Source of the DNA: Owenia fusiformis
Lineage: Eukaryota; Annelida; Polychaeta; Sabellida; Oweniidae
Length of the DNA stretch: 64,000 nucleotides
Direction: 5' to 3'
Assembly: GCA_903813345.2 (NCBI GenBank)
Contig: CAIIXF020000003.1
Coordinates: forward strand, 32,551,151-32,615,150
This document shows, piece by piece, positions 11,901-26,900 of this stretch; the first letter of the stretch is position 1; each line of letters opens with the position of its first letter. Under the pieces are notes generated by a model. That model did no database searches. It saw only the letters and a program-made list of their open reading frames with translations, and was not told where the DNA came from. The translations under genes and the position numbers were made by a program.

Positions 11901-14900
11901 AACATGGCAAAGAAAACTTGCCAAATTATGACAACTTTCAAAGTGATATGACAATAAAGAACTTAGGGAACTCACCTAACACTGCAAAGAGTGTCTCTTG
12001 AACATGACAAGAGGAATTCAACTCGTGTACCGTGGGAAAAAAGTACCTTGTATAGCTAAGGGACTGTACATGATGTGAGAAATTTAAGGAGAAAATTCAG
12101 CTGACATTGGTAGACTGCAATTGAAGTGTAATGACAATGGGACTCACCTCACATGACAAAGGTGTTATATCATTGGCCATTTCCATCTTTCTGGCAGCTG
12201 TGATGGTTTCACATTCAGCCAAGGGTGACAGTGGTACAGTTGTTAAGTTGTCCCATTGACTTGTGAGGTTCTCAGCTAAAACAAATATCCCATTTTCATT
12301 ATTAATTATATACCACTCATGTTAGGAAGAAATACAAGGGCCAACTCTGGAATAACCCATGTGAATTATCAAAGTACTAAACATATAATCAAGGAAAAGA
12401 TTTGAATACATACCATGTGGATCATTATCAAAGTACTAAACATATAATCAAGGAAAAGATTTGAATACATACCATGTGGATCATTATCAAAGTACTAAAC
12501 ATATAATCAAGGAAAAGATTTGAATACATACCTCTGTAACATTTTATGAAGACATCTCTAAAACTGCAGTTTGTGTGATCTACATGTCCTTTATGTATGC
12601 ACTCAGATATGTTAGTTTCATTGCCATGGCATTTCACACTGACAAGGTTTTCTTCTCCATTGCATTTGAACTTTGTTAGGCAAGCATCACGGTCATAACG
12701 GCCATTTGAAAAGCCAAGTTCTCTGCAAGCAATCTACAAAATACTTACAATTAAGATGTTTGTAATGTAAAGTTCATAAAATATTTTGAGTTACCATTTT
12801 TAAAACACATCAAAAAGCAATCTGTTGGTTTAAACCTGAACTATTCTATGGCAATCAGTTGAAGATTTAGAATTTTCTAGTATTCTTAATGTTTACATCA
12901 TAAATGTACAAATGTATAAATGCTGCCAAGGTATCTTAGTACCAGTGTTTATTAATACCAACTGTCAGATGGATTCAAAAATAGAATTATGTATCAAAAT
13001 GTTCACATTTTAAGTCGGTTATTTTGAAAAAACATTTGAGCAGACCTGAAATATGACAACCACTTTTGGCTCCACCCAGTAGCACCTTCCTGTTAGAGTG
13101 CATTCTTGTAACTTTCACATTACCTCAGTACAATACTCAACAATGTACAGCATAAAAATTAGTCGCATTGTATCAGTATTTATTGAACGCCCTTTACCAT
13201 GAATAAGTATACTATAACTATAAATAACCTCAGTTGCCAACATGTCCCATTCAGTGTTGCAAATGCGTAACCATTTATAGTTCTGGTGGATTACAATAAA
13301 TCCCTCATTTGTTTCATGTTTTTCTTGATACCAGTCCCTATACCAGGCCAGCTGTCCTTCAGCAATTGTGTCTGTGAAAAATGAATTTTTTATAACATTA
13401 AGCAGATAATATGACAAAAATTGGTTGTGTTTTAAAGAGACCGGAACTTTATGAACCAAATGGGAAAGGTTACTTTCAATGTAATGATATGATAGTCTAT
13501 GTTAGTAAATTCAGCATGGTCCTATTAAATAGAAAATATGTTTACTAGCAGAATTTTTAAGTTACAGCAGACTTTATGAATATATTACAGGATGGGCCTA
13601 AAAGATGAAAAGCATCTGAATATATAACAGCATCAGTACATCACCCCTAGATATGTTGGATGGAGCAGTGAACAACTTCAACATGCATGTTGCATCATAT
13701 ACTGTACTTCTAGTTAATTTGGTGGCCGTTTTAATTTGGTGGATCTGCCAAATTGTTAAACTCTGCTAAATTAGTAGATAGCAGCCAAACTCAATATTTC
13801 ATATTTCAATCGTAAATTTGTGTGGTATATATATTTCAACATTGCAAATCCGCCAAATTAAGTAGTCGCAAAATGTTCAAAACAGCAAATCTGCCATTTA
13901 AATAAGTAGCGCCAAATTAAGTAGAAGTAGATTATTCAGAACGATGTAGCACGAATTGAATGCCTCATCTATCATATCATATATATCATATATCATGTAT
14001 CATATATCATGTATCATATATCATGTATGTCTGTTGATGCCACATAACTTCTATAAGATTTAAGACTGAGTGACTTATATATAGCTAGTTGCAAGGATTC
14101 CTCTTTTGGACCACCCTGTATATTAACAACAGTGCATAAATACAGTACCTTGATTGCACTCTACATAGGAATCAAACACTACGCCTGTTTTGGGTGATAG
14201 TGTTAGAATGCAGTCACTGATGGATGCCTCGCTTCCATTACAGTCTATTCGCAAAACAGGTTGTCTTATTTGTCCTACTGTTACCTTCTCACCCTCTTTT
14301 GGTTGATAAACCACTCCATTTGGCCAACCAAGCTCTCTGCATACTATTCTAAAGTTATAATATTATGAGTAAGAATTACATTGATCTCCCCAGCATTAAA
14401 GCAAGTGGGCGAAGCACCCAACTGAGATTTTGAAAATAGGCTTGCACCCACCTGAAAATCCATTTGCACCCACTTGAAAATGAGAAAAATCACGGAAAAT
14501 AGGCATATTTTGACCAATTTTGGTCTGAATTGTGAAAATGAGAATTTTGCACCAACTTGAGAAAAAATCCTGTGTAGATCACAGAGCTATATATGATATT
14601 CTTTGACATAATGTATTTTGTAAATCACCTTGAATACCATAAAAGCTTCTATACATAGAACACTCCAAAATCGACACTGCAGCAAATTCATAGTATCAAG
14701 TTAATGACATCTTTAAATCAATATAGAAACAATAATGGACACACCTTGCAGTGGCAATTGTTTTAATAGCTGATTTTACTACTGGTCCCCATCTTCCATG
14801 GTAAAAGAGCTCAACAAGTCCTCTCTCAACACCTGACACATTGTAATTGCTAAGAAGCCTAACTGGTGGCACAGGAGGAACAGTGTGTATGTCTGTAACT

Positions 14901-17900
14901 GAAATAACATCATCTATTGGTTTTCAATTGTTTAGAAATGGTATGCAATTGTCATTTAGAAATACCATGAACAAATAATTAATGTGAACTAACATTTTGC
15001 CAATTAGCCTACATATCTATCACTGCATTCAACGAGGATCAAGTACAGGTAGGCAATGAATATTCAACATCTCTGGTTCATTTAAACCTGATATCTGATG
15101 AAATATATTTGTATTATTTATAAATTGATTATATCATGACAAATGGAAGGACAATGTAGATACAAAAACAAAAAAACTTACCATTTTGGCATATTATTGA
15201 GATATATTCGCTTTTCTTTCTACTACACATGTTGTGGTAAAAGAAAGAATCGTCTTGTGTGCACTCGCTAATATGACAATAATCTGGTTTACTACATACA
15301 CGGTATACCTTGGGTCCCATGTATGGAGGTAGGTGACTTTTGGGAAAGTAGTTACGCTTAGCAATGCCGTCATCATACCCAAGTGAATGACAAGCCACTG
15401 GAAATACATATTAAATACATACACAAGTATCAAAGGGAATGATAAGCCACTGGAAATACATATTAAAATACATACACAAGTATCAAAGGGAATGATAAGT
15501 CACTGGAAATACATATTAAAATACATACACAAGTACCAAAGGGAATGATAAGCCACTGGAAATACATATTAAAGTACATACACAAGTATCAAAGGGAATG
15601 ATAAGTCACTGAAAATACATATTAAAATACATACACAAGTACCAAAGGAAATGACAAGCCACTGGAAATACATATTGAAATACATACACAAGTACCAAAG
15701 GGAATGACAAGCCACTGGAAATACATATTAAAATACATACACAAGTACCAAAGGGAATGACAAGCCACTGGAAATACATATTAAAGTACATACACAAGTA
15801 TCAAAGGGAATGATAAGTCACTGGAAATACATATTAAAATACATACACAAGTACCAAAGGGAATGACAAGCCACTGGAAATACATATTAAAATACATACA
15901 CAAGTACCAAAGGGAATGACAAGCCACTGGAAATACATATTAAAATACATACACAAGTACCAAAGGGAATGACAAGCCACTGGAAATACATATCAAACTA
16001 CACACACACAAGTACCAAAGGGAATGACAAGCCACTGGAAATACATATCAAACTACAAACACACAAGTACCAAAAGGAAATATCAAAGTACATATACAAG
16101 TACCAAAGTTAATGACAAGCCACTGGAAATACATATCAAACTACACACACACAAGTACCAAAGGGAATGACAAGCCACTGGAAATACATATCAAACTACA
16201 AACACACAAGTACCAAAAGGAAATATCAAAGTACATACACAAGTACCAAAGGGAATGACAAGCCACTGGAAATACATATCAAACTACACACACACAAGTA
16301 CCAAAGGGAATGACAAGCCACTGGAAATACATATCAAACTACAAACACACAAGTACCAAAAGGAAATATCAAAGTACATACACAAGTACCAAAGGGAATG
16401 ACAAGCCACTGGAAATACATATCAAACTACAAACACACAAGTACCAAAAGGAAATATCAAAGTACATATACAAGTACCAAAGTTAATGACAAGCCACTGG
16501 AAATACATATCAAACTACACACACACAAGTACCAAAGGGAATGACAAGCCACTGGAAATACATATCAAACTACAAACACACAAGTACCAAAAGGAAATAT
16601 CAAAGTACATACACAAGTACCAAAGGGAATGACAAGCCACTGGAAATACATATCAAACTACACACACACAAGTACCAAAGGGAATGACAAGCCACTGGAA
16701 ATACATATCAAACTACAAACACACAAGTACCAAAAGGAAATATCAAAGTACATATACAAGTACCAAAGGGAATGACAAGCCACTGGAAATACATATCAAA
16801 CTACACACACACAAGTACCAAAGGGAATGACAAGCCACTGGAAATACATATCAAACTACAAACACACAAGTACCAAAAGGAAATATCAAAGTACATATAC
16901 AAGTACCAAAGGGAATGACAAGCCACTGGAAATACATATCAAACTACAAACACACAAGTACCAAAGGGAATGACAAGCCACTGGAAATACATATCAAACT
17001 ACAAACACACAAGTACCAAAAGGAAATATCAAAGTACATACACAAGTACCAAAGGGAATGACAAGCCACTGGAAATACATATCAAACTACACACACACAA
17101 GTACCAAAGGGAATGACAAGCCACTGGAAGTACATATTTAAGTACACACATACAGGTAAGTACTCAAGTGAATGACAAGCCAATAGAAAAATATAAAATT
17201 AAATAAACAAGTGCCTAAGTGGAGGCACTGGAAGTACATATTTAAGTACACATATATAAGCTTTATGTACTGATATTCATATTTGGTTCATCTGATACAT
17301 ATAGGTTATTCACTGGGAGGGATTGAATATGGGTTTTATTCTGAGGGACAATATGATATTGACTGAAGGGTAATATGATATTGACCGAGGGAGCGCAGCG
17401 ACCTAGTGTCAATATGATATTGCCCAAGGTCAATATCATATTTTCCGAGGAATGCAACCCATATTCAATTCCGACCAGAAATAACCTATTTATTCTATAT
17501 TAATATCCCTCTGAAATGTTACATTTGGATAATGCAAACATTATATTAATAAATGCACATTGTTTGAAAAATAAAAAATAAATAAAATAACCAAGTTTTA
17601 AGTCCTTAACTAAGCGTAAATGGTATAAAGATTGTAAATGTCTGTCAATGTTAAGAAATACAGCTGACATACCTTTAGATATATTCCTGTCTTTCGTCCA
17701 ATGCATTAGATGGTTACAGGCGGAAAACCAGGTTGAGTTATAAAAAACTTCAACAGCCCCGGCATGGTCTCCAGGTCCATTCACGAGCCGAAGATCCCAA
17801 TCTTTTCCTGTTGTTTTTCCATTAGTGTAATGTACAATAACTGTCAGAGCTATCAAAATGAAGAAAATATTCATTTGAAGACTGTATTCATCACTTCTAC

Positions 17901-20900
17901 AATAATGTTTTTGGTTGATGCATTCTCTGTCATCTATATGACAGTTCCCTAGCTTATATAACAATATAAGCCTTGATGAAATTATGTCAAGTATGACGCA
18001 CAATGTTTTTTCAACATACCATTACCCATAAAGGAAATACCTTGGTAGACTAGATATTGAAATACAAATTGGAAGGGAAGGTGACAACAGTGAAATTAAA
18101 AAACCTGTAACAATGTGAATTATATACATTTTCAATATTATTTGCAATCCCACTTTATCTCCATTATATTACATAAAATTCACACTTTAGATTGAAGAGG
18201 AAGGAGCTAGTTAAAGCGTGATCTTGATGAAACCTGAACCATGTGAAGTTCATTGGGATGTGTATTTTTATAAGACTAAACCTCAGAGGGATTCAATTTA
18301 TTGTTCATCTTTAATTTACTGCAAATCAAGGGGCTTGTGTTATATAATACAGCACTCGCCTTTTTACTGCCAGTCCCATATGGCAACCCCCACATGCCAC
18401 TAACAATAGCATCTTATTCTCAGATGCATGTACCCAATTAGTTCATATAACTAATTGAAATTTCATTTCCGTATGAAAATCTACAAAATCACAAAAGCGT
18501 AATATTTTAGGAATTGTGTACTTTCTGCTTACATCAGTGTATTGTGTGGTCTCAAATTCTTTGTATTCCCCGTCTTACGTAAACTGCGTCTCTCATGAAT
18601 TAATCATAATGAATTTTTCCCAGATTTCATTAAAAATTTTATAAATACCACAAGGAACAGCTGGTGAAAATGTTAATACATGTCCCCATTGAATAATACA
18701 CTGACAAATCACCAGGTTATTCTTACCTTACTTCTTATTCTGGATTATTAGAAGTTCAGCCACATCTATTGTACACGATATTCCAAGTAATGAATGGAAA
18801 ATTCCTTTCATTTTTGTCATGCCCACTGTACATGGACATATAGATGGCAGTTTGAATTGTCCATCTGTAAGATAAGGTCTAAGATGAATTCAAAATCTTG
18901 AAAATGTCTGCAGGGTTAGTTGACAATATAAAGATTTAGGCGTGACATTCTTTCTTAAGAAACAAATATGATCAAAGATCATACTTTTATTTTTTTTAAA
19001 TATCTAATTGTTTCCTTCCAAAATTATTTTCATGACGTCTGACCTTGCTTAGTATTATAATACAGGGGAAATGTTTCAAATTATATACTAGTGTAATATG
19101 TTACTTTTAACTTTATCCTCAAGTGAACAATATTTTGAGATTTGTTCAAATATATTCACAAGATCAATTGGTCTTTAGCTAAACATTAATTTAGAATTTT
19201 TGTGTTTTCCAGCTTTTGGGACTAGATGGGTCTCTAGTATTTTTGGTAAGTAAAATCTAAATCTAACTTCATTGTGTATTTATTTTGTTTGAATAATGAA
19301 TATTAAACATTCAATGATTATTACAAACTGGATTAACTTCTTGCTTAACTAATTTGTTAAATGTCACAATATGACAGTAGCACTGTCACAGAAATGTTTA
19401 AAAATAACTTAACTTCACTATTATATATAGATTTCTAAGTCTGAAGCTAAATAAAAATATTCTTTCTTTGTAGGAGCATGTTTTCTGGGTTGTTTCCCTC
19501 AACACATTATTTATACTAGTCTTTGGTAAGGATATTTAATATGAATTAGCCACTCTTATCCAGGAGTGTATTACCCTTTGCATTCGTTCGACTTCACTTC
19601 TTAAAAGAGAGCTTCGTCTTCACTCTGTATGTATGTAGCGTAGTTTATTAATAGACTGTGCGCAGGGAAGGAGTGTATTTTTAGCCTGAAATCATAAAAA
19701 ACTCAAATTTTTAAAATTTGATTTTAAAGATTTTCAGTTTATTGTTGAGTCAATCATCTTTTTTCTGACATATACAATCTTGGTAGAAATGAAAGTATTT
19801 TAAGAACTTAATTATTTATCATATTGAATATACTTCACAATTAATATTGTGTGATATATTTACTTTCAGCATTTTGTCCATATCATATTGGACACTTCAC
19901 AATAGTGGGTCTCAAAGTTGAGGAGATGGTAAGTGAAACTTTTGTGCAAAATCAGTAATTATTATAAACTGGATAAACTTCTTGCTAAAGTTATTAAAAA
20001 TGTCACAATTTGACAGTAGCATTGTCACAGAAATGTTTAAAAATAACTTAACTTCTAATTTTAAAGCTAAATAAAAACATTCTTTATTTGTAGGGGCATG
20101 TTTTCTGGGTTGTTTGCCATTGATGAAATAAATTAAATAATTGTATAATTCAATATTATTTTCTTTATGGGTTGGTATTATAGATAAATGGGAGGCATCT
20201 ACCCTATTAGGCATTTATTAGGAACATTTTATACATTTAATTCATTGATAATTGATGAAAACCATACATTTTGATTTAAAAAAAGCTGAACAAATTCTCA
20301 CATGAAAGTGTATTGGTTTTAGATTGAATACACACAATTCGATGGCCTCGTGACAACCATGGTCGGGTACATTGTCATTGCTGTGTCACTGGTTGTGTTA
20401 CATGCCATAATGGCCATAGTCAATTTCGGAAGGTGAGGTATTACACTAATACAATTTATAAGCATGTGTGCTAAATGTTTTTCAAAACACATTCAGAAAA
20501 AGAAATATTTAAGAGTACACTGGAGTAAAAGTCTCTATTACCTTTGAATTTATTGTCCAGTTTTCTATTAATTTACATTGTGACCTACATTGGGCTTATT
20601 AGTAATACATTCTATTGGCCAGCAGGAAGGCATCAATACAAACAAGGACAAAATTTCCTCTATGGACAATATTCTCTCACAGTGGCCATAATTTGGAAAT
20701 AATCAGCATTTAAAACAATGGTCTAAAGTCAAGGAGGATTGGCAGCCATAAGTCTATCTTGGTCATCCATTGCCAGGCAATGGAAGATTGTAGTGCACTA
20801 TTGAGTTTGAATAATGAGTGCCGATCTTTCTTGGTCTGAAGTTCAAAGATTTATTATTATTTTTAGATTCAAACGAGTACTTGGATTGTGTTATGTTGTT

Positions 20901-23900
20901 GTCAAGGTATCACTCCTGGTTGTCGTGGAGATTGGTGTGTTTCCACTTGTGTGTGGATGGTGGCTAGACATATGTTCACTAGTAAGTATACTCCACCTTT
21001 TGGAGGACATATGTCAATAAAAAGGAAATATTTTGTATTAAAAATGAGGTAAAGGAAAATCTAAATTATTCATTCCAAGATTTCATTCTCATGAGCTATG
21101 TGCATTATGATCTATTTACTGGACGGCTATACAAAAATGCAATTTAATTTTGAAATATTGCTTTGTAGTCCATGTTTGATGCTTCATTGAAAGATCGGGA
21201 AAATGGCTTCATGATGGCACCAGGAACATCAATGTTTATTCATTGGTTGGTTGGGATGGTTTACGTTTTCTACTTTGCATCATTTATCCTCTTGCTGAGA
21301 GAAATTCTGCGCCCAGGTGTGCTCTGGTTCCTTAGGAATCTCAATGACCCAGATTTCAATCCAATACAAGAGGTAAGTACCCTAGATCAACCTAATACAG
21401 GGTGCTTGTACCCAGAATTCAATCCTATACAGGAGGTAAGAATGCCTACATCAACTCTATATAGGATGTTTGTACCCAGAATTCAACCCTATAAAGGGGG
21501 TAAGTACCCATAGGTCAACCTTATACAGGGTGCTTGTACCTAGAGATCAACTCAACTCTAAGAGGGTATAAGTACCAATATATCAACCTTATAAAGGGTG
21601 TTTGTACCCACAATTCAATCCTATACAGGAGGTAAGTACCCAAAGTTCAACCCTTTACAGGATGTTTGTACCCAGAGTTCAATCCTATATATGAGGTAAG
21701 TTCCCACTGATCAATCCTATACAGGAGGTAGATTCCCATTGATCAACCCTATACAAGAGGTAAGTACCCATTGATCAATATTATACATGAGGTGTTTTTA
21801 CCCAGAATTCAAACCCGTTGATCCAAAATTAAACCATGTATGTGCCAGAGATGAAAATTGCTCACAACTAGGATGTTTTGTATGTTTGAGTGTGAACCTT
21901 TATATTATGCCATATGTCACCTTAACATTCTTTGTCTCTTCTAGATGATTCACTTGCCAATATACAGACATGCAAGAAGGTTCCTTGCCTCAATGGTTAT
22001 ATTTGGCAGCACCGTTCTCCTTATGCTTTGGCTCCCTGTTAGGGCCATCAAATGGCTATTCCCAGCATTTCTGCCATACAACGTCATGCTTAGCAGGTAT
22101 GTGGATTGCAGTACATTTTAGATTAATGTATTCAAATCCTTTGATTTTTATGTCATCACCAGAAGTGGTGATATATTGTTATATTCTCCAACTTTTTGTT
22201 GATGGTGTTTTGTGGTCAGTGTCTGTAACAAAGGACAAATAGTGACATTTTGCATGTTAATTTCAAATTTCAAATGGTTTCAACAATATTTGAAAACATA
22301 AATTTTAAGATCAAACATATTCTGCTCCATGGAGTTACTATTTTTGCTGCTTTTTGTTAACACATTTGATAGCAAAGTATTTTTGTTAACACATTTGATA
22401 GCAAAGTATTTTTGTTAACACATTTGATAGCCAAAGTATTTTTTGTTAACACATTTGATAGCAAAGTATTTTTTGTTAACACATTTGATAGCAAAGTATT
22501 TTTGTTAACACATTTGATTGCAAAGAATTTTGTATTTATAGTGACGCGCCTGTTAGTGAACTGTCTCTAGAGTTATTACTATTGCAAGTTGTCCTCCCTG
22601 CCTTACTAGAACAAGGACATACTAGAATGTGGCTCAAAGGGGTTGTTAGAGGGTGGACTGTAGGAGTCGCCTGGATTTTAAATCTACGATCTTTTCTTAT
22701 CGGAGATGTTCCAATAGTTCAAGATGTAAGTGGTGAAATCTAGTGCATTGATTGGTCAATAATGATGAGTGCCCTTAAGACTAAGAGTCAGAACTTTGCA
22801 TGTTTAGGATATTTATGCTGCAATGTGTCTTCAGAGTGTATTCTATTTGGAGAGGCCGTGTAAAATTAATTTGCATGCTTTTATATGAAACTATAATTGG
22901 ATTTCAATAAATCCTCCTTATCGATCAGTTAAATTAAAATCAAAGCCGTTACAGTTATAGTTGATGATCAAATTAAAAGGCCAAACTTTAAGACGTGTGT
23001 ATGTTTTTTGAATTTAATCTTGCAGATTTTTAAAATTTCTTGGGATAGAAATGTCAGTTGTGCTTCCTCTTGTGTGTTTGAGCGTTAACATCAGCTGCCT
23101 CTAGTCAGATCGACTGACAAAACAACCTTTTTTGGGGTTGTCGAGTTGGCCGAAAGGGCTTGAGCACCGGTATGTTCGAGCTAGGCAATTGGGCGTGTTA
23201 GAGACACATGTGCTCCTTGTGTTTATTCATTCATTGGAGACAGTCATGCAGTCCCCCAGCACATATTTTGTATGATTATGAGTATGATATTCACAAGAGA
23301 ATGTCAAATGTATGAGTTCACCTTTTGTAAAATTCTTGTGCTTAGGAAGCAGTATATGGAGATGAGGACCAACCAGCTGCACAAGGTGCTAATGAGCAAC
23401 ATGCCCCTGCACCAGCACAACAACAGCCTGCACCAGCAGATGAACAACCTGCACATGCACAAGAGCCTGCACCTGCGCCAGATATTCATGCAGCACAGAA
23501 TCAGCCAGGTAAAGATACATCAATCATGAAGTGTAGTGTAGTGTATTTTATGGTTTTGTTGCATATTGTATTTTAGGGTAATGTATTTTAAATTGGAGTA
23601 CATGTGTATTTTGTTCACCACCAAAAGAAAATATATATATAGCAATATACATCTTGGTTGTACAGAGGGAACCCACCTTGACGGAGCCCTGTGTTTTTTT
23701 ATTTTTAATTTTTTAATTTTGTATGCACTCGTACAAAACTTAACTTGAATAATCAGCCATTATTATACCAGATCATTATCATATCAAATTATCATATCAT
23801 ATTATTATATCAGATCATTATAATATCAAGTTATTATATCAGATTATTTCTTTTGAGACTTTAATCCATAACATGACAGAAAACATTGGTGAGGTGGAAT

Positions 23901-26900
23901 GAATTTTGATACATTTATAGGTGAGGCTGAAGAGGTTGGTGAGGTGCCAATGGAGGTGAATGGTGAGGATGGAGGAAATGATGGTGAGGTAAATGAGGCG
24001 AATGAGCAACAGGAAGACAACCCTCAAGTGAGTAACAATGAAAACATATGACGTCATAACAATATTATAGAAAATTCATGGCTACAAAGCTCTGTTGTAA
24101 TTTATTTTTAATTTCTAAGAAGTGTCCACCAGACACCTATACTGAACTGAATTGAATTGAGTTACATGAATGTGGTTTACTCTACATAATGATAATGATG
24201 TCTCTGTAGTATTAATTAGTGATCCAAGTTAGTCATGGTTTTTCCAAGAAAATGACTTCCATATGTGCTTTCAATTATTTTTGATTAAGAAAGAAAATCT
24301 ATTGTTTCTTCAGAGCACCAGGGGACTCGTAACAAATAGTCACTTGGCGATTATCTCAAATTACACATTTTTTCAAGTGATTATCTCAAATTACTCATTT
24401 TTCAAGAAAACAAATGCTGATTTAAATACACATATTGAACCCATAATCATAAATGTAACCCAGTATCGCACATGTAACATATTATCATAAGTGTAACCCA
24501 GTATCACACATGTAACATATTATCATAAATGTAACCCAGTATCACACATGTAACATATTATCATAAGTGTAACCCAGTATCACACATGTAACATATTATC
24601 ATAAATGGTACTCCTCACTTAAAATGTAGAGAAGTAAATATGAAATTAAAGCATTCATACTGGCTACCAAGATACAGCTTAGTCTCCTTCTACAGCGTAA
24701 TAATAATTATTTCACCACCAAATGCGGTGACATATTGTTATAGTCTTCAACTTTTTTTGTGTTTGGTGTTCAGTGTTTGGAGGTTGGTGTTTGTAACAAA
24801 TGGCAGGTGGTGACATTTTGCATGTTATCCCTCGTCTAAGTCCCTCTTTATCTAAAAGTGACTCTAAAGTATAGTGTTTATAGATCCCACAGTGCAGTAT
24901 GAATTTGTTTGTAGGAACCAGCAGCCCAAGTTCCCCAACAACTACAACAGCTGCAGGTGCAAGCGGTCGGTCTAGGTGCCGCCCATCAGGCTCTTTTACA
25001 GGGTGGGGGACCCACAGGCTTCCAACCTTATAATAAACCTAAATTCTTCCTACTAAGGGTATGTGTTTCATGTCATAGTTATATACGAAGGTTGTCCCAA
25101 AAGTATTGCAGTGTTTATTCTTACCTTCTTGGATATTTTTAAATTAAGCAAAAATATTGTATACAATTGCAACTGAAGTAATTGTTTGTGAGTTTACATT
25201 ATATGATTACTTTATGAACAGTGGAGTAAGTTGTTCAGCATGATTAGAACTCTTATTATATTTCAAGAAATTAAGTTGAAAACATTTGAATAATGACAGT
25301 TCTTTGGCTCCAATCCCTAAATCACTCAAATTTAGTACTGGTTAAATGATTTATATATAAGCAAACTTATGTTTATTTCATATACACGTATTCATACATA
25401 AATCACCTCATTGACATGAAAAAGAGAAGACAGCATAAAAATCAAAATGAGAGAGTTCTTATCAAAATAAATAGAACACCCTTTGTATATACTTATACGT
25501 TGGTTTTTGTCAGAATGTCTGATTTCTTCATTGCAGATGTCTCTACTATTCCTAATCCTGTGCCTGTCCCTGTATATAGCTAGCACAGTAGCTCTTATTT
25601 TACCAGGTAAGACTGAGAATTGTTTGGAAAAACTATGGGCGATAAATAAAATGCTCCAAGTTGCAGAGAATGGCTAAGAGTTGCTTAAAAGAGAATTAAA
25701 GGAGAGTCCCTGTACATGCATTACTTTGCAGTATTTTAGCGGACCATTGGGTACCATGTTGTAATAAAATCCATAATGAGATGAAAAGTATGTTAATGTT
25801 ATGGATGTAACTTAAGTAGTCCCTGAAATTCCTCAATACTGCAAAACAAGTGCCAATCTGATAATTTCTACATTGTAGTTTAAAACAAATGATAAAATGT
25901 ACTGGTTGTGCCACTTTTAAGATCGTCTTGATTTTTGAAAAATTGCAATTAACATAACCTGATTTTGAATAATGAAATTCCATGTTGATTTCTCATATGA
26001 AAAATTCCTTGTAGTTTATTTTGGAAGAAAAGTAATGTCCATCTGGATGGGAAGCATCAAAATCCATGAGCTTTACACAGCGGCATGTGGACTTTACGTT
26101 TGTTGGTTAACATTGAGGGCCGGTAATGTCCTTTATAACTGGCTCCCACAGGGGTACAGTGCAATATTCCACAAAGTTAAAGAGTATGTTATATTGGTGA
26201 GTTGTTTTTATAGACATTTATCCATTACCAAATAGAAATATTGTTTTAAATATAAATCATCGATTGAATTAACATCTCATAAGCAGCAACTTCAATTTAG
26301 AGTTTGACAAAATTGTGTGCAATCGACTATAGGAAGCATTTCAGTATACTTGAATAAGTATAATGGATATGTCAGAATAAATCTGTAAAACTTAACATTT
26401 AATGAAAATGCACACTTTGAATGCTTCCTCTTTATATTTTTCAACTGAAATTATGGCAGTGATATTCCTTGATTGTGTTAAGCATCCTGTTTAGGTTTAC
26501 TTTTGCTGTGCCTATCTATGTTTTTTTGTATTTTCCTTTTTCCTCGCTGCAGCCCTGATATTATATGTACATGGACTTTGCATTTTTCTCTACATGCTAT
26601 TTAGAGCAAAATGATTATTATTTTCAGGCTTAAAAAAGGAGTACTTTTGGCCATCATAGTATTTTGCTCTACATGCAATGATTTCCATATTATTTTCAGG
26701 CTTTTAAAGGAGTACATGTACTTCTGGCCAGCAAAGTGATTGGACTGGTGGCTTTACTGTAAGGCTTGTTTCAAACAAATCAGTCCCATATTATTTTCAG
26801 GCTTTAAAAGGAGTATATCTGGCCAACAATGCATTTTGTTGTAAATTTTCAGGCTTTAAAAGGAGTACTTCTGGCCAGTATAGTGATAGGACTGGTGGCT

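Noticed and set aside
15606-15797. Open frame on the - strand inside the A2-edge array
   Set aside because: Composed of repeated copies of the exon A2 edge and intron; not a separate gene.
17500-18003. Longer N-terminus for gene A starting at 18003
   Set aside because: The internal Met at 17874 gives a signal peptide and matches the start of gene B; the upstream extension has no signal features.
23100-23215. Possible tRNA/SINE (GTTGTCGAGTTGGCCGAAAG ... GTTCGAG)
   Set aside because: A-box-like word only; B box is poor and spacing wrong, so not supported.
24900-25142. Reading MARCHF6 exon e18 on into intron 18
   Set aside because: Family similarity stops at the AGG|GTATGT donor (25058), and e19 continues it in phase.
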